DNA from: Glycine soja
Taxonomy: Eukaryota; Streptophyta; Magnoliopsida; Fabales; Fabaceae
DNA length: 64,000 bases
Assembly (NCBI RefSeq): GCF_004193775.1
Contig: NC_041008.1
Location: 44,921,136 to 44,985,135, forward strand
Reading direction: 5' to 3'
The notes beneath the pieces were generated by a model. That model was given only the letters and a program-made list of their open reading frames with translations, was not told where the DNA came from and ran no database searches. Positions 41,187 to 54,089 of this stretch are shown here, piece by piece. The position numbers were made by a program, and so were the translations under genes. Numbering within the stretch: the stretch's first letter is position 1; every line of letters starts with the position of its first letter.

Positions 41187-42651
41187 ACTTGGAGTACCAG
41201 AGGTACTAAATACAAAATAGAAGCCACCATACAAAAGGTTCCACGATCAGACCTATACATTCTGAGAGAGAACCTTTTTATGCGTGCAAAAATGAAATGA
41301 CATTTAATATCCCACAATGATCTATCCCCTATTGAAAATAAAACCCTTATCTAATGCTACTAGATCATTGGTTAAAGTGAATAGAGAAATCCTTCTCAAA
41401 GTTTCTAAGTCAAGTCCAGAGAATGAATGTTGCATCTTCAAACAATTTATTAGCATTGAAAGCTGCATTAGAAAAGACTATGGAATTCCTTAGCTTCCAA
41501 ATAGACCACATTAGTGCCATCCACCAGCATTGCCATCTCTTGAGCCGAGCACCATCCACTTGAATATCGATAAACTGCTGGAAGTGTTGTTTAGGGGTGA
41601 GGGGGATAGCACCTTTTAAATTCGGCCAAGACATAGTTTCCCACCAAAGAGGCTAGATTTTGCTACAGTGTAGGAATAGATGAGCTGCATCCTCCTCTTT
41701 GATTATGCAAAAAGGGCATGAGATGTCAGTGAGCTGCACTTGTCTCCGCTGTAAATTTAGCCTTGTAGGTAATCTATCCCTGAGTAGCCTCCACACAAAG
41801 ACAATTACTTTGCTTGGGACCTTTATGCTCCATAATTTTGAATAACACTCATCCAGTGTTCCAGCTTCTAATCCTTCCCCAAGCATACTATAGGCAGTAT
41901 GAGCTGAATATTGACCAGTTGGATCTCCAAGCCACTCCTATCCATCAAAATCTTGTTGCTGAATAACCTTGTGTGGGACCTCAGTTAGGAAGTTGACTGC
42001 CCTATCAATTTCACTATCAAACAGCGGTCTTCTTCATGTAAAGTTCCATTCCCAACCACTATCCTTGTGGCTTCCCATCTGTTGTATGAGCTGTTGCTGC
42101 TAAAGGGAAATTGAGTATAGTTTGAGAAATTTTTCAGCCAATGATTCCTCTCCACAAATCCACCTATCCTCCCAGAATTTAAATTTATCACCGTTGCCAA
42201 CCTTCCACTTCATGCCTTTCTGAAGAATCTGACCCTGTTGAGATTGAATTAGAGCCCTTTTTAGATCTCCCCACCAAACTGATTCAGCCCCCACTCTGTC
42301 TACTTCGAATAAACCCCTCCATCCTCCATATTTGGATTCAAGAACTCTAGCCCATAATTCTCCTTTATTCTGCATGAGATTCCACAACCATTTTCCAAGT
42401 AATGCGAGATTAAACTGATTAATATCCTTAATGCCCAAGCCGCCTTCCTCTTTTGGTAAACAAATTGACTTCCACGACACCCATGCAATCTTATTTTGAT
42501 CTAAACCTCCTCCCCACAGGAACCTACGTTGCACCCGCACCAATTTCTCCACCACTACTTTAGGTACCCTGAAAAAAGAAAAGAAATAAATCGGGATCAC
42601 TGATTTTATTAATGTCACTCTCCTCCCAAGAAAAGAAATAAATCTTATTTT
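41138..42651 (-). mobile_element. 5'-truncated, degenerate L1-type LINE
   Basis: The minus strand encodes the C-terminal part of an L1 ORF2 protein in broken frames. At 42640-42120: GRRVTLIKSVIPIYFFSFF, RVQRRFLWGG, EGGLGIKDINQFNLALLGKW and KVGNGDKFKFWEDRW, the region after the reverse-transcriptase core. At 41886-41653: the zf-RVT domain with KLWSIKVPSKVIVFVWRLL and CPFCIIKEEDAAHLFLHCS. At 41634-41360: WMALMWSIWKLRNSIVFSN. Stops and frame changes lie at about 42000-42115, 41890-41960 and 41640, so it is dead. Endonuclease and polymerase parts are missing (5' truncation). The 3' end on the minus strand runs into a (TA)n tract and poly-A (seen as poly-T at 41138). It is flanked by a 16-base target-site duplication. 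Confidence 0.9.
41160..41186. repeat. (TA)n tract at the 3' end of the LINE
   Basis: About 13 TA units adjoin the tail of the LINE fragment and may be part of it. Confidence 0.85.
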
Positions 42652-42667
42652 GGATCCTTTTGTATTT
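42652..42667. repeat. LINE target-site duplication, right copy
   Basis: Second copy of GGATCCTTTTGTATTT, directly after the truncated 5' end of the LINE. Confidence 0.85.
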
Positions 42668-43919
42668 GTTCAAGACTCGCCAATGGATAGCTAGTTAGTT
42701 ATCTTTGTAGTGGCTAATCATGTAACGCTTCTATCTCAATTTTGTGATTCATTATTTTATGTTTTCCAAAATTATTTCTTTTGTTTTTCATTAAAAATAT
42801 TAATATTCTTTTGATGGAATATTAAATATAAGTAAAATAATTAATTTAATTTAATAATAATTAAAATAATTAATTATTTCAAAATCTAACATTAACGGAT
42901 TACTAATGTTTTCAAATAAAAAATATAAAAGAATTAAAATAAAACTTTTAAAAATATAAAAAAATTTAAAATTTAATATATTAAAATAAATCTGAAACAT
43001 AAATAATAAAAATGAAAATTTTAAAATTTAACATATCAAAATAAAATAAAAAATTAAAATATAATTAATAAAAAAAATGAGATTTAGCCTTTTAAAAATC
43101 ATACTTTTATTTATTGACTGATAATTAAACTTTGAAAATTTAACATTTATAATCTTCTTAACTAAAAATTTACTGTATTACATTACTTTAGATGCATAAA
43201 ATCATTGGAGATTGACATTTTGCAAAAACAAATTACATTTTCTTCTCTAACAATGATTAGTCAATAGCAGCTTCATAATTCATTGACCCTATTCCTTTCT
43301 TTATTTTCGGATTAAATTAACATCAATTTTTGTTTTTGGCTTCAGTGATAAATTTTCAGCATCTATTTCAAGGTTTCGTCTTTTTTGGTATTTTTCTTTT
43401 CACGGTTGGATTCTTTCATAGCTCACCCATCTTCGATTTTCTTTTCTCAACCTATATCTTCTTATGTTTCAATAGGGTTTCTATATTATTTCTTCCCCCC
43501 CCCCCAGAAATTCATAAATTCGTGGAAGTTCGAGGCTCGATTTGGTACGTTTCTTTCAATTTAGGGTTAGGGTTTGGTGTCTATTAGTCAATGGGTCTGT
43601 GGCATGCAAATTGGGGTGTTGATTTCCGTACCCGCTTCAAATCTCTGTTTGGTCCTGTTGCAATGAGCAATGGACACTGGCTGTTTTTCATTTTTCGTGA
43701 AACAAAGCATCAAAAGTTTAACTTTTTTATTTTATTTTCCCAACAGGAATTTGATTTTAGGATGAATTCTGCCTTTTCTCTTTAGCTTTTTTCTGTTTGG
43801 CTTCGTAGTGCATTGAATTGGTGCTGCATTTACTCAACGAATTGAACAAGGTGGCATGATGCGATGAGTTGGTGTTCTATGAGGGTATTCTCAGTGTAAC
43901 ACTCTGAATTTGAAGCAAA
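42668..43919 (+). promoter_or_regulatory. SNF4 promoter and leader with a probable 5' UTR intron
   Basis: Bases 42780-43250 are AT-rich. From about 43330 the composition becomes leader-like (T/C-rich, a C run at about 43493-43504). A donor TTTG|GTACGT at 43545 and an acceptor TTCTCAG ending at 43894 would remove a 350-base leader intron, leaving 25 bases before the SNF4 ATG. This intron is an inference from splice-site shape only. Confidence 0.45.
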
Positions 43920-46900
43920 ATGTTCAGTCCAAGCATGGATTCTGCAAGGGATGCGAGTGGTGTGGCAGGGACCGTGCTCATTCCCATGCGGTTTGTGTGG
44001 CCATACGGAGGAAGAAGTGTGTATCTAAGTGGTTCTTTCACACGGTGAGTCTTTTGTAAATTGCTACAACTTAATCCATCAGCAACCAGCACCCTTTTGG
44101 AGAAAAAAAAGCTCTACTTTTATCTGATTTATTGTGTTGGTTTTCGTGGGATTCATGTCACTTTCAAGGTGGTCTGAACTTCTACAAATGTCGCCAGTGG
44201 AAGGTTGCCCAACTGTGTTTCAAGTTATTCATAGCTTGATCCCTGGTCATCATCAGGTCAGTTTAGTTTTTAGTGCTTTGCTGGTACTAAATGTTGATTG
44301 AATCCAAGTTTCATGCTCTTTCTAAATTTTATGTATGTAAATGTGTGTCTGGATAACTGGTTTTGTGCATTTCATAATTTTTATTGTCTATTGTTTGTAA
44401 GTATGTTTTGGTGGCAAAATGTTCCTTTGGCATCGAGCTCTGCATTAATGATAATACTTTAAAGTCTAGACTGCATAAGAGAAATGGTTATTGAGTGAGG
44501 TTTTTTATTTCCAGAGGTTTTGAATATAAGATCTATTCACAATTTTAGCTTTTTTTTTTTAGATTTTGTTTATGAAACATGTTAGTGGAATTAAAACGAT
44601 GCAATTTGAGAAATTTTTTTATCTTTATTCTTGGTGCCTAGATACTTATTTTATATTTATTTGAATGCAGTACAAGTTTTTTGTTGATGGAGAATGGCGG
44701 CATGATGACCATCAACCTTGTGTATCTGGAGAATATGGGATAGTTAACACTGTTTTATTGGCTACTGATCCTAATATTGTACCTGTTTTAACTCCAGAAA
44801 TAGTTTCTGGATCTAACATGGATGTGGACAATGAGGCTTTTCGATGCATGGTAAGAGTTAGTCATACTTTGACAGTTGTGATTGTTGTTATGACTTATGA
44901 GCGTAACTTCTCTTTGTATGCTGACTAGTGGGTTTGCACTTTGGACTGAAATTTCAAAGAATAGTTTTCATACCATGATCTATTTGGAGATTGTATTGCA
45001 ACTAATCTATAATACCTCGTAGATCCTTGTTATTTTTAATGTCTTTCTATCCACTAATACTCATATATGTAGGTATATTTTTATCATAAATGTTTGTCCA
45101 CATCTTAAGGAAGGTTTGAGATTTCTGGGTGCTTTGGGGAATGGGATGGATGGGAAAGAAGAGAGAGAGAGAGGAGAGACTGAATAGAAAATGTGATAGT
45201 GGTTTATGGAGGCAACAATTGATGGGTAATTTAGTGTAAGAAAATGTGTATACCAAAATTTCATTTTGCCTTTTAATATTGTTATAAATTATAGATTTGT
45301 TTTTCCTTGCTTATGGAATTTCATTGTTCAGGTCCGATTGACAGACAGTACATTAAATAATGTGTTATTACCAAGAATATCAGATGTTGATATACAGACC
45401 TCTCGTCAGCGTATTTCTGCATTCCTATCTATGAGTACAGCATATGAATTACTTCCCGAGTCAGGCAAGGTTTGGAACTTTTTCCATTGACCCATTATTT
45501 TTGAACTTACTATCTAGAATTACATAATTTACTAATTTAGTGACATCTGGCCACAGGTTGTTACCTTGGATGTTGATCTGCCTGTGAAACAGGCATTTCA
45601 CATACTGCATGAGCAGGTATCTTTGCTTTGCTTGGACTAAAATTCTTATAGTGACTTTTCAAATATGTTGAATGATTCTGCTAAAAATGTGTTTGAATAC
45701 TGGATACTGCTGTATCTTCCTTTCTTTTACCCTGATAAATAGGAGGGAAATAACTAATATGCTTTTGAATCCTTTTGTGGAATTTGAGCAGTTGTTTCAA
45801 AACCTTCTTGCTTGAGTCTTTTGCTTCTTGCATTAATTCATCAATACTATTACTGTATGTTTTTTCTTTGCTGATTAGTAGCTTATTCATGCAACTATTA
45901 TGAATCGGGTAATTTTACAGGGAATTCCCGTCGCTCCTCTTTGGGACATCTGCAAGGGGCAGTTTGTTGGAGTTCTTAGTGCCTTGGATTTTATTTTAAT
46001 TATAAGAGAGGTATGTAAAGCATAAGACTACTTGCCTTTCTGTTGGCAAATTTTCTGAAAGCAAAGCTCTTATCGTTATGGCTTGTATAACACTTCAAGT
46101 AACTTGGAAATATCTTGGAAATGCTAATTTTGTTCATGAAAGGTGGGCCCGTTGCTTCATATTCCTACAATTTAGTCCCATTTTATGCTTGTGTGTCAAG
46201 TCCAACCATCTTCTTGCAAGAACTGTATCTCCAGCCTTGCCACGTAGCAAGCTCCATCTAATGTATGGTCAGATCAAATTACTAAAAAAGTAAACAGAAG
46301 AATCTTAATAATGTTTGAGCAATTGACATTGAATAACTAAATGATCAATTGACCAGCATGTTATTTGCTGAAACAATACCAACTTATAACATTTAATTTC
46401 CATTTATTCGCAGTTGAATATGGGTATGATAAATCAGTTTTTAAGGAGCCACTACAAAATTTGAATTTGGTCTGTCTTCTTAAAATTTCTAACCTTTGTT
46501 TTTGCACCAAGTTTCTTGAATAAACCTTTTAACATGGTCCAATTGGTGGACACGATAGAATAAAAAAAGATAGGATCAGTGTTGTCAAATGGCGGTTATG
46601 GCGGCGCCATGGCGGTATGGCATGGTGGATTTTTGAAAAAATGCCACCAAATAGCGGTGGCGTTGTGGGTTTCAACTGGCGGCGCCATGGCAGCCGCCAT
46701 AGGTTTAACAGTGGTGGCGGAATAGCAGTTATGGCGGAAGAAACGTTTTTTTTTTAAATTTTCCCAAAATGACAGATTGGGCAGTCTTGGGCTGACCCGA
46801 CCCAATCCTAAATCCAGTTTTGGAATCAAAATGGGATGAGCAGCACGCACCAGCGCGAGCACCACGCGAACTCCCGAAGTCGACGACGGCACCATGCACC

Positions 46901-47315
46901 AGCACGAGTTCTCTCATGGTCTCACCCGAAGTTGATGACGGCACCACGCACCAGTGCGAGTTCTCTCGGTCTCACCCGAAGTCGACGATGGCACCACGCG
47001 AGCACCACGCACGCGAGCAATGGATGGCGACGGCAATGGCTACAGACGGCAGCGGCAACACCCTGGTTCTGTTTTTTTTGTTTCTGTTCAGCCCTCTTCT
47101 ACTAATTACATTGGAGAAGATGATCAGAACCTCAACTTATACTTTGCACTTTGCATTATGCTTTTATCCTTTTGTTATTTTGAACTCTTGAATGAGTTTA
47201 TTTGGTGTTGGTTATTGTGTGAACTCATGAAACTTTTTTAGTTTATTTGAATGCAATCCATTGTTTTTTAAATTTTTTATTTATATTTGTTTTTTATTTA
47301 TTGTTTTGTTAATAT

Positions 47316-47365
<50 letters not shown>

Positions 47366-50300
47366 TTTTTATTTGTCCGCCATTTGCCGCTACGCCATCT
47401 GCCATATTTTTATGGTGGATTTTTGGCTTTCCGCCATAAACCGTCATCCGCCATTAACAACATTGGATAGGATAAGAGTAGGATTGGGTAGGGTGATAGG
47501 ATGGTCTTGTCACATATTATTAGCTCACTAAACAATGAACTAAGATAGAGTAGGGTTGCTGGTGAGAGTGTAAATGAAGTGTGCAAGGACTATGGAGAGG
47601 AAAGGATGAGCGAGTAGGGAGATCAAGAGCTAAGGGGGAGTGAGGATTATATTCCTTAATCCCATCTTGTTGGGTTTGAACCTAACTTTTACCACAGTAT
47701 AAAATTTTAATTGTTGAATAGGATAGGGTAGGGTTTTAGGATGGTCTTGTCATATCTTATTAGCTCACTAAAACAATGAATTAAGATAGGATATGATAAC
47801 TCATCCTATTCTATCTTCCTTATAATGTCCACCAAACAGGCTCCTAGAGTGTTTTTGTTTTAATGTATCTAGAATCATTCCCAAGAAAGTGAGGTTGGGA
47901 CATATATCATTCCAATGCTTGATACAAGTTTTTTAAAAAAATATTCCTTGGTATCTATCATTTATTCCCACCCCAGGAAAATTAAATACCTGCATTTCCT
48001 TTTTACTCTCTGATAACTTCCTTGCATCTCTAAAGATATTGATTTTAAGCTGCTTCCTGTATAATATGAGCTGGATTCCAGAAATCAGTTGTTGAGAATC
48101 AATATCAAGATTTTCCAGATGGTGATAAATTGCACATTCTAATTGTAAGCTTAATCTATCTTCAATATTTCGTAATGCCTGTTAAAACATGTTGTCCTTT
48201 TCTCAGCTCGGAAATCATGGGTCCAATCTAACAGAAGAGGAGCTTGAAACACATACCATATCAGCTTGGAAAGGAGGAAAGTGGACAGGATTTACACAAT
48301 GTTTTATCCGTGTAAGTGTTTTATGTGGCTTTTTATGGCATTGTTATGTATATGCTCTTATTTTCTACTAGTTTTTTTTCCTTTTTCTGTAAGGTGTATA
48401 ATATGAGGATGCTCATTTTTGTGCTATACATGGAAAAGCTTGAGTTAGTTATAGATTTGGAAATGATTCTTTATGTTTTGATAACTTTAACCCTGGGTCT
48501 ATAGGAATGACAATTGGATCCAAACCCTATGTCAATTTTCTAAACATTGTTGTTTCTTTTGCGATCTTCATGCTTTGGCCTGTGTAAATGTTTGATCAAT
48601 CAAGAAATAATCCAGTCATTTGACTATATCATTTTATGCTTTAATTGTAAGTACCTCTCCTTTACACCAACTATGCAGTTAGCCAACTTATTTTTTTGTT
48701 GGAACTTGGATTTGATGTAGCTGCTTCTTGAGTTCTATGTGAAACTTTGCCCAATAATTACCCTGTTTATATCTTTCTGAGCTTAATGAAGATCTGTTTT
48801 GGAAAGTCATTGTAATCTTTATATAATGGCCTCTATATTGATTGTTTTCATTTATGCAGGCAGGGCCATATGATAATTTGAAAGAGATTGCTGTGAAGAT
48901 CCTGCAAAATGGAATTTCAACAGTTCCTATTATTCATTCAGAAGATGGTTCATTTCCACAGCTACTACATCTTGCTTCACTTTCAGGAATCCTTAAATGT
49001 AAGTTTTTCCCCCTAACTTTCTTTAATGTTTGTTAAGATATGCTTGATTCTTACCAAATTAATTTTTCAGGTATTTGCAGGTATTTTAGGAATTGTTCTA
49101 GTTCATTACCTATACTTCAACTTCCAATTTGTGCAATCCCTGTGGGGACGTGGGTGCCCAAAATTGGGGAATCAAATCGCCGGCCTCTAGCAATGTTGAG
49201 ACCAAATGCTTCACTTACTTCAGCCCTAAACTTATTAGTTCAAGGTGCAATTTCTTTGTCTGACCTTGAACATATTGTACCCAAAAAAAGTAACAGAAAG
49301 AATAAAGAAATTGGTATCCTATTATATTTTTGAGGCATGAGTTGATGGTAGAGGGCACTGCCTCCACTTTGAGAAGAAGGGTTGTTTTTGTGGGTGATTA
49401 ACGACAAAACAAGATGAATATTTAGGCTAAATTTAAATCAAGGATAATCCATTTTCTGATTTAAACAAATAACTTATAAAAGAGGTGTTGGCTTGCACAA
49501 TATAATTATACTATCATAACATTTTGTTCGTTGTTTTGTAGCTCAAGTAAGTTCAATACCAATAGTTGATGATAGTGACTCATTACTGGATATATATTGT
49601 CGAAGGTTAGTTATTTTTATCCTTCTTAATGCACTTATTGATGCCTTGTTTGATATATTTGAAATCAATCTATGGTCCAATCATTAAATTGTCCTACCAG
49701 TCTTATTTAGAGTCACTTGTCTAGTTTCTCACTTTTCCTCCCCTCCTTGCTTTACAGTGATATAACAGCTTTGGCAAAGGACAGAACTTACACACATATT
49801 AATCTTGATGAAATGACTGTTCATCAGGCAAGTTTTTGTTTCCTAATAAACTTTTTTGTTGACAATTTTTGTTGTGAAAATAAAAAAACAATATGAACAG
49901 TTTGTCTTGTCTGTTTAGGTAGTTTTCCTGACTTGTATGACACTAGTCACATGAGGACGATCTTAAGAATTGATAGATTAAATCAGTGCTTTTCCTCTCT
50001 AAATTTTCTTTTACAAAGAATGGAAGAATTTAGACAGCATTACAAAGAGTGTCTAGAACTAAGATGTTTTTATTTGTTTTTCGTTCCCATCGAAGTCGTG
50101 CAATGTCCTTCATTCTTGAAATGTTTATCTCGTATCTCAAAAATGATATTTGATTATTTGTTTCTTTTGCTTGATTATTGGCTGATTAAGGGATCTAGAG
50201 GTTGATATGGAAAAAACTGAAGTTCACTTGTGGGAGTTCACTTCATTTTTCCTTTTTTTTATCTTACAAGTGCTTATGGAAAAGTTTATCCAAACAGGGC

Positions 50301-51427
50301 CGTAGCATGAGAAGTTGGTTAGTTAGAGGGGATTTGTGAGGTAAATAAATTGGAGGAGGATTTAAGAGAAGAGAATCTATCATGTATCATTTGTTGATTG
50401 AGCTTTTGCTCTTTGTGAAAGGAGAAATGAGAAATCCATGGAGGAGATCTCTCCTATTTTCTGTTCTTTCCATTCAATTCCATAAAATCTTTCTTTAATT
50501 TCCAATTTCTACTTTTCTATGCTTTATTCCTAACTGTGCTGATGTAAACCCACCCTCACCATTAGCGCACACCTAGTGGTAAATATTTTTAGCAGAATTT
50601 AAAAACCGGTTTTAAACAGATGAGCAATTTTGTCCTTAATGGCTGAGTTGAACATTATGAATGGAAATAACTACTTTGATAGTTTATGTCGATTACCTTT
50701 CGTTGTTCATTTTTTGAAATTTAATTTAAATTACCAAGGGTCCGAGTTTGTGTTCCAGTAAAAAAAAAAAAAGTTTTGGTGAATGTTATTTGTGAATTTA
50801 GTTGAAGAATAAGGAAGAAAACTTGCATTTTGAACTGTTATATCAAGATAGTACTAATGTCAGTGTGTGGTTTATGGTCGTGTTCCTTGCTGTTTCTATA
50901 CAAATATGGATGTTTATATAGTGATTTTATTCTCAGGATCTAAGTATCTCTTGCATGCTTTATTTGTCCAGGCATTGCAATTGGGCCAGGATTCTTACAA
51001 TACTTACGAGCTGAGAAGTCAAAGATGTCAGATGTGTTTGCGAACTGATTCTCTGCATAAAGTGATGGAACGTTTGGCAAATCCAGGTTGGTTTCTTTTC
51101 CCGTTTTTAAGATGAAAGGGGCTTTTGTGTTATCCTTCTAACATATGAAGGGGCAATTTTCTCATTTTAAACCTTGAAAAATCTGAATGTAATTTGACTA
51201 TAAAACTGTTGAACTTGGAAATGTTATTTGTTAATTTGGTTTGGCATTAGTTTTGGTTTTTAGTTATTGGACTTAATTATGAAGACTGCTGTGCTGAAAA
51301 TTTTGGGTTCACTAACCTGGATTTAGGTGTGAGGCGGCTTGTAATTGTGGAAGCTGGCAGCAAGCGCGTAGAAGGCATCATAGCATTGAGTGACATATTC
51401 AACTTCTTCCTTGGTTATAACAGTTAG
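43920..51427 (+). CDS. SNF4: SNF4-like beta-gamma subunit of SnRK1 (CBM48 plus CBS domains)
   Basis: Thirteen exons: 43920-44044, 44169-44256, 44671-44850, 45332-45469, 45557-45616, 45921-46010, 48207-48311, 48860-48998, 49071-49244, 49542-49605, 49758-49827, 50972-51086, 51327-51427; 1,449 bases, 482 aa, near the length of Arabidopsis SNF4. Residues about 19-90 are a CBM48/AMPK glycogen-binding domain ([34 protein letters not shown]). Four CBS motifs follow from about residue 150 to the end ([74 protein letters not shown]). This beta-gamma fusion is the plant form of the regulatory subunit that, with KIN10/11 and a beta subunit, makes SnRK1, the low-energy sensor kinase. Intron 11 begins GC (CAG|GCAAGT) instead of GT. 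The 2.2-kb intron 6 carries an hAT element. The gene is divergent from the CW gene and convergent with ALY. Confidence 0.95.
46569..46576. repeat. hAT target-site duplication, left copy
   Basis: GATAGGAT lies directly before the element end CAGTGTTGTC and is repeated exactly at 47466-47473. Confidence 0.88.
46577..47465 (+). mobile_element. Non-autonomous hAT element, 889 bp, in SNF4 intron
   Basis: The left end reads CAGTGTTGTCAAATGGCGG and the right end, inverted, CAATGTTGTTAATGGCGG, with further matching ATGGCGG motifs inward. The 8-base flanks GATAGGAT are identical, the duplication size typical of hAT transposons, and the CA(G/A)TG termini fit too. Inside, from about 46830 to 47040, is GC-rich sequence with imperfect tandem units of about 50-60 bases (recurring CACCCGAAGTCGACGA and CACCACGCACCAG). 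The open frames over this part (plus 46820-47191, 46836-47105) follow from the repeat and are not transposase. A (TA)n run lies at about 47323-47360. No transposase is encoded, so movement would need help from another copy. Confidence 0.88.
47466..47473. repeat. hAT target-site duplication, right copy
   Basis: Second copy of GATAGGAT directly after the element end ..AACAACATTG. Confidence 0.88.
47486..47789. repeat. Two diverged direct repeats beside the hAT element
   Basis: About 63 bases at 47486-47548 recur at 47725-47789 with some changes; both contain AGGATGGTCTTGTCA and TTATTAGCTCACTAAA. The hAT target GATAGGAT is built from the same 'gatagg' wording, so hAT inserted into or next to this older repeat. 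Confidence 0.7.
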
Positions 51428-54089
51428 TGTGGTGGTCATGACACTTATGCATATAGTCAGGCAACCATCTCGGCCCAGCCACTAAAAAGAGATTCCAGAG
51501 CTTTTACACGGTGATTTGATCTTTATTTCATTGAAATACAATTGGATTGACCTCTTGCTTCATTGCCTTGTTTTAAGATTTTAGGCTTGAGAAAGAGAGG
51601 CCTGTAAATTTTAGTCTGATTGCCCCAAATTTATTCATCTCACCCCCAGTCATATTATGTTCAAATATGTTGTTGTGCTCCCGTTATAGATACACAAGCA
51701 AAGGGGAGTGCACAATGTCTGTCTGTAATCGTTTCATATTGTGAAGATACAAATTCCGGGGGGGGAAATTATGGGAGGACCATATTCGAAATACTCTTGT
51801 TTTGTTGACTATCTTTAGTTCCCGATGGATAGTGCGTAATTGGCATTGTCAAGTGGTGATGGGCAAATATTTTCTTGTGTTTTTTTTCCTCTCATTTTCC
51901 CCCCATTTATGCAAAAGATTTAAGTGATGGAAATATGAAATTTATTTTTCGAAAAGAAAAAAGGAAAATGTGGAGAATGAGTGGATGGAAATGAAAGAAA
52001 ACGGTGTAGACTTTAATCATTAAAGGACTAATCTATTTTTCGTTCGGACTAAATTAGGCAATGAAATTTGTTAGGTGGCTATTTACTCGACAACTAGAAC
52101 CCGATGAACAGAACTACTTCCATAATCGAAATGTAAAATAAAAAAAACAGCTGGTTAGTCTGAGGAGACTTAGCAAAAAGAGAAATGTAAATGAAAAATA
52201 TTGCGTTCGAAATGTGAACGAAAAATACATCCATTGTGGACTCGACAACTAGAGTCTACAATGCCCACCATAAAATACTGAACGGAGACTTGGATCACTT
52301 TTCTAGGCTCAAGGAAAAAAAAAATATATGAAAGAAAAAAAATCAAATTATATCAGTATAACTTTAATAATTATTACATCATTTTTATGACTTATATAAA
52401 ATGTGATTTTTATTAATCTAATCATTGAATTATATTTATATATTATCAAGATTGTGTCATTTTGTTAAAATTAAATATTAAGGTAATCAAATGATCCATA
52501 TTTTAATATATTTTGAAATGTTTAAATTTTGTTGATTTTAATTTATATGACTGAGGTAGCAAATGATTTTGGATTAATATGAAATTTTACATATTTAATT
52601 TATTTGAAAAGAACTTTTAATCCAAGAAAGAGTTTTAAGAAAACACTATATAACTAAAAGTTATAGAATGATATAATAGTTGTCAAATTACACTTATATA
52701 ATTTGATTCTTCCTCATATATATATTTGTTATGGATTTAAACAATAAACAATGTATGCTTTGTTTAAACTTATTTCTTAAAAAAAAATTATTTTAATAAA
52801 AATAAGTAATTTTTTTGTTTGTTATGGATTTAAACAATAAACAATGGATGTTTATTATTTCTTGAAGACAAGCAATACTAATTTTAATAAAATAAGTAAG
52901 TTTATTTTTTAGTGTTTGTCTAAACTATTTTTGTTTAAAAAAAGTTATTTTTCTTTTTTGCTTATTTTGAGATGCAAATCCTATCTACTTATTAAAAAAT
53001 TGCTATTTTAAAATTGTTTTTTAAAATTTTAAACAAACTGTCCCGTTATTTGTTAGAAAATTGGGTGTTTGATTTCACATAAGATTTTCTAAAATCCCAT
53101 TGAAATACTAATTAATGTGATTTTAAATACATATTCAGTAATATTAACATATTTGGTTTTGTCAAAGAATTGATTCTTGAGTTTAAGTAATTTTAAGTAG
53201 TTTTGTATTGGATAATTATATTAATTCAAAATCAATTTTATTTAGCTCGTGTTGGTTTTATTTAAAATCAATTTTAACTAAAATAAATTCATTTAAAATT
53301 AATTTTGCCAACACTTCTCCAAACACACTGCTATTTATAAAAATTTGGGTTCCGGGTTGCTGAATGTAGTTTTTGCTTGGCTTCGTAACAGTTCTAAATT
53401 ACTATCTACACAAGGGATGCATGAGGGCAAAAAGATAAAAGCTATGTTGTCATAAGTCATAACTCAAAAGTTACACGGGAATAACCGAAACAGTCCCAAT
53501 TGTAATTGCACCGACCAGCATAACAAAACGAAAGACGGAGAAAAAATGTTAAAATTGGCACCCATCCACCCCGAGACAGATTTATTGTAGCTGCACCTAC
53601 CAAGTTCGAAATCAAATTTTGTATCAACACTTGAATTGTTATCAATCTGAAATCGGGATGTGGAAAGCCATCAAGACGGTGAAAGAAAATATAATGATAA
53701 CAATTACAGTTTGGGAAGATACACTAATCAGCCTGTTAACATTAGGCAATAGCATTCATAAAGTTTATGGCATTTAACATTATGACATAATACACATTAC
53801 TGGTTCTGAATAGGACATGCTAGTCCCTCACTATGATTTGATCTTTAAAAATATGTACATCAGAAAAGAGAATATGTAGAACCTTCCCTTTTCTTCCGGC
53901 TACAATTGTATAAACAGTTTATAAATAGTCCCCCCCACCCTCCCCCGCGTTAATTACGAAATATCTGGGTCCCAGTGGAGGTAGGTATGGTCTCACGACG
54001 CTCCATAGAGATCACGTCAGCAAGAGTTGAACCAGCCAAATACCAGAGCATTGCAGATTTACAAACAACAAAGGAGGAAAGAGTCCAAG
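51428..54089. other. Convergent intergenic region between SNF4 and ALY
   Basis: Both genes point into this 2.7-kb stretch, so it holds two 3' UTRs: about 51428-51850 for SNF4 and about 53700-54089 for ALY. The middle is AT-rich. A 29-base direct repeat (starting TTTGTTATGGATTTAAAC) occurs at 52725-52753 and 52818-52846. No gene is visible in it. Confidence 0.5.

Noticed and set aside
41022..41317. Open frames on both strands around the (TA)n tract
   Set aside because: They run through a dinucleotide repeat and the LINE boundary; not coding.
46820..47191. Plus-strand open frame of 123 codons as a gene in the SNF4 intron
   Set aside because: It lies wholly inside the hAT element and follows its GC-rich tandem repeats; no transposase or other domain.
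47323..47360. Repeat tracts as a CRISPR-like array
   Set aside because: Simple dinucleotide repeats in a plant nuclear genome; no repeat-spacer structure anywhere in the window.
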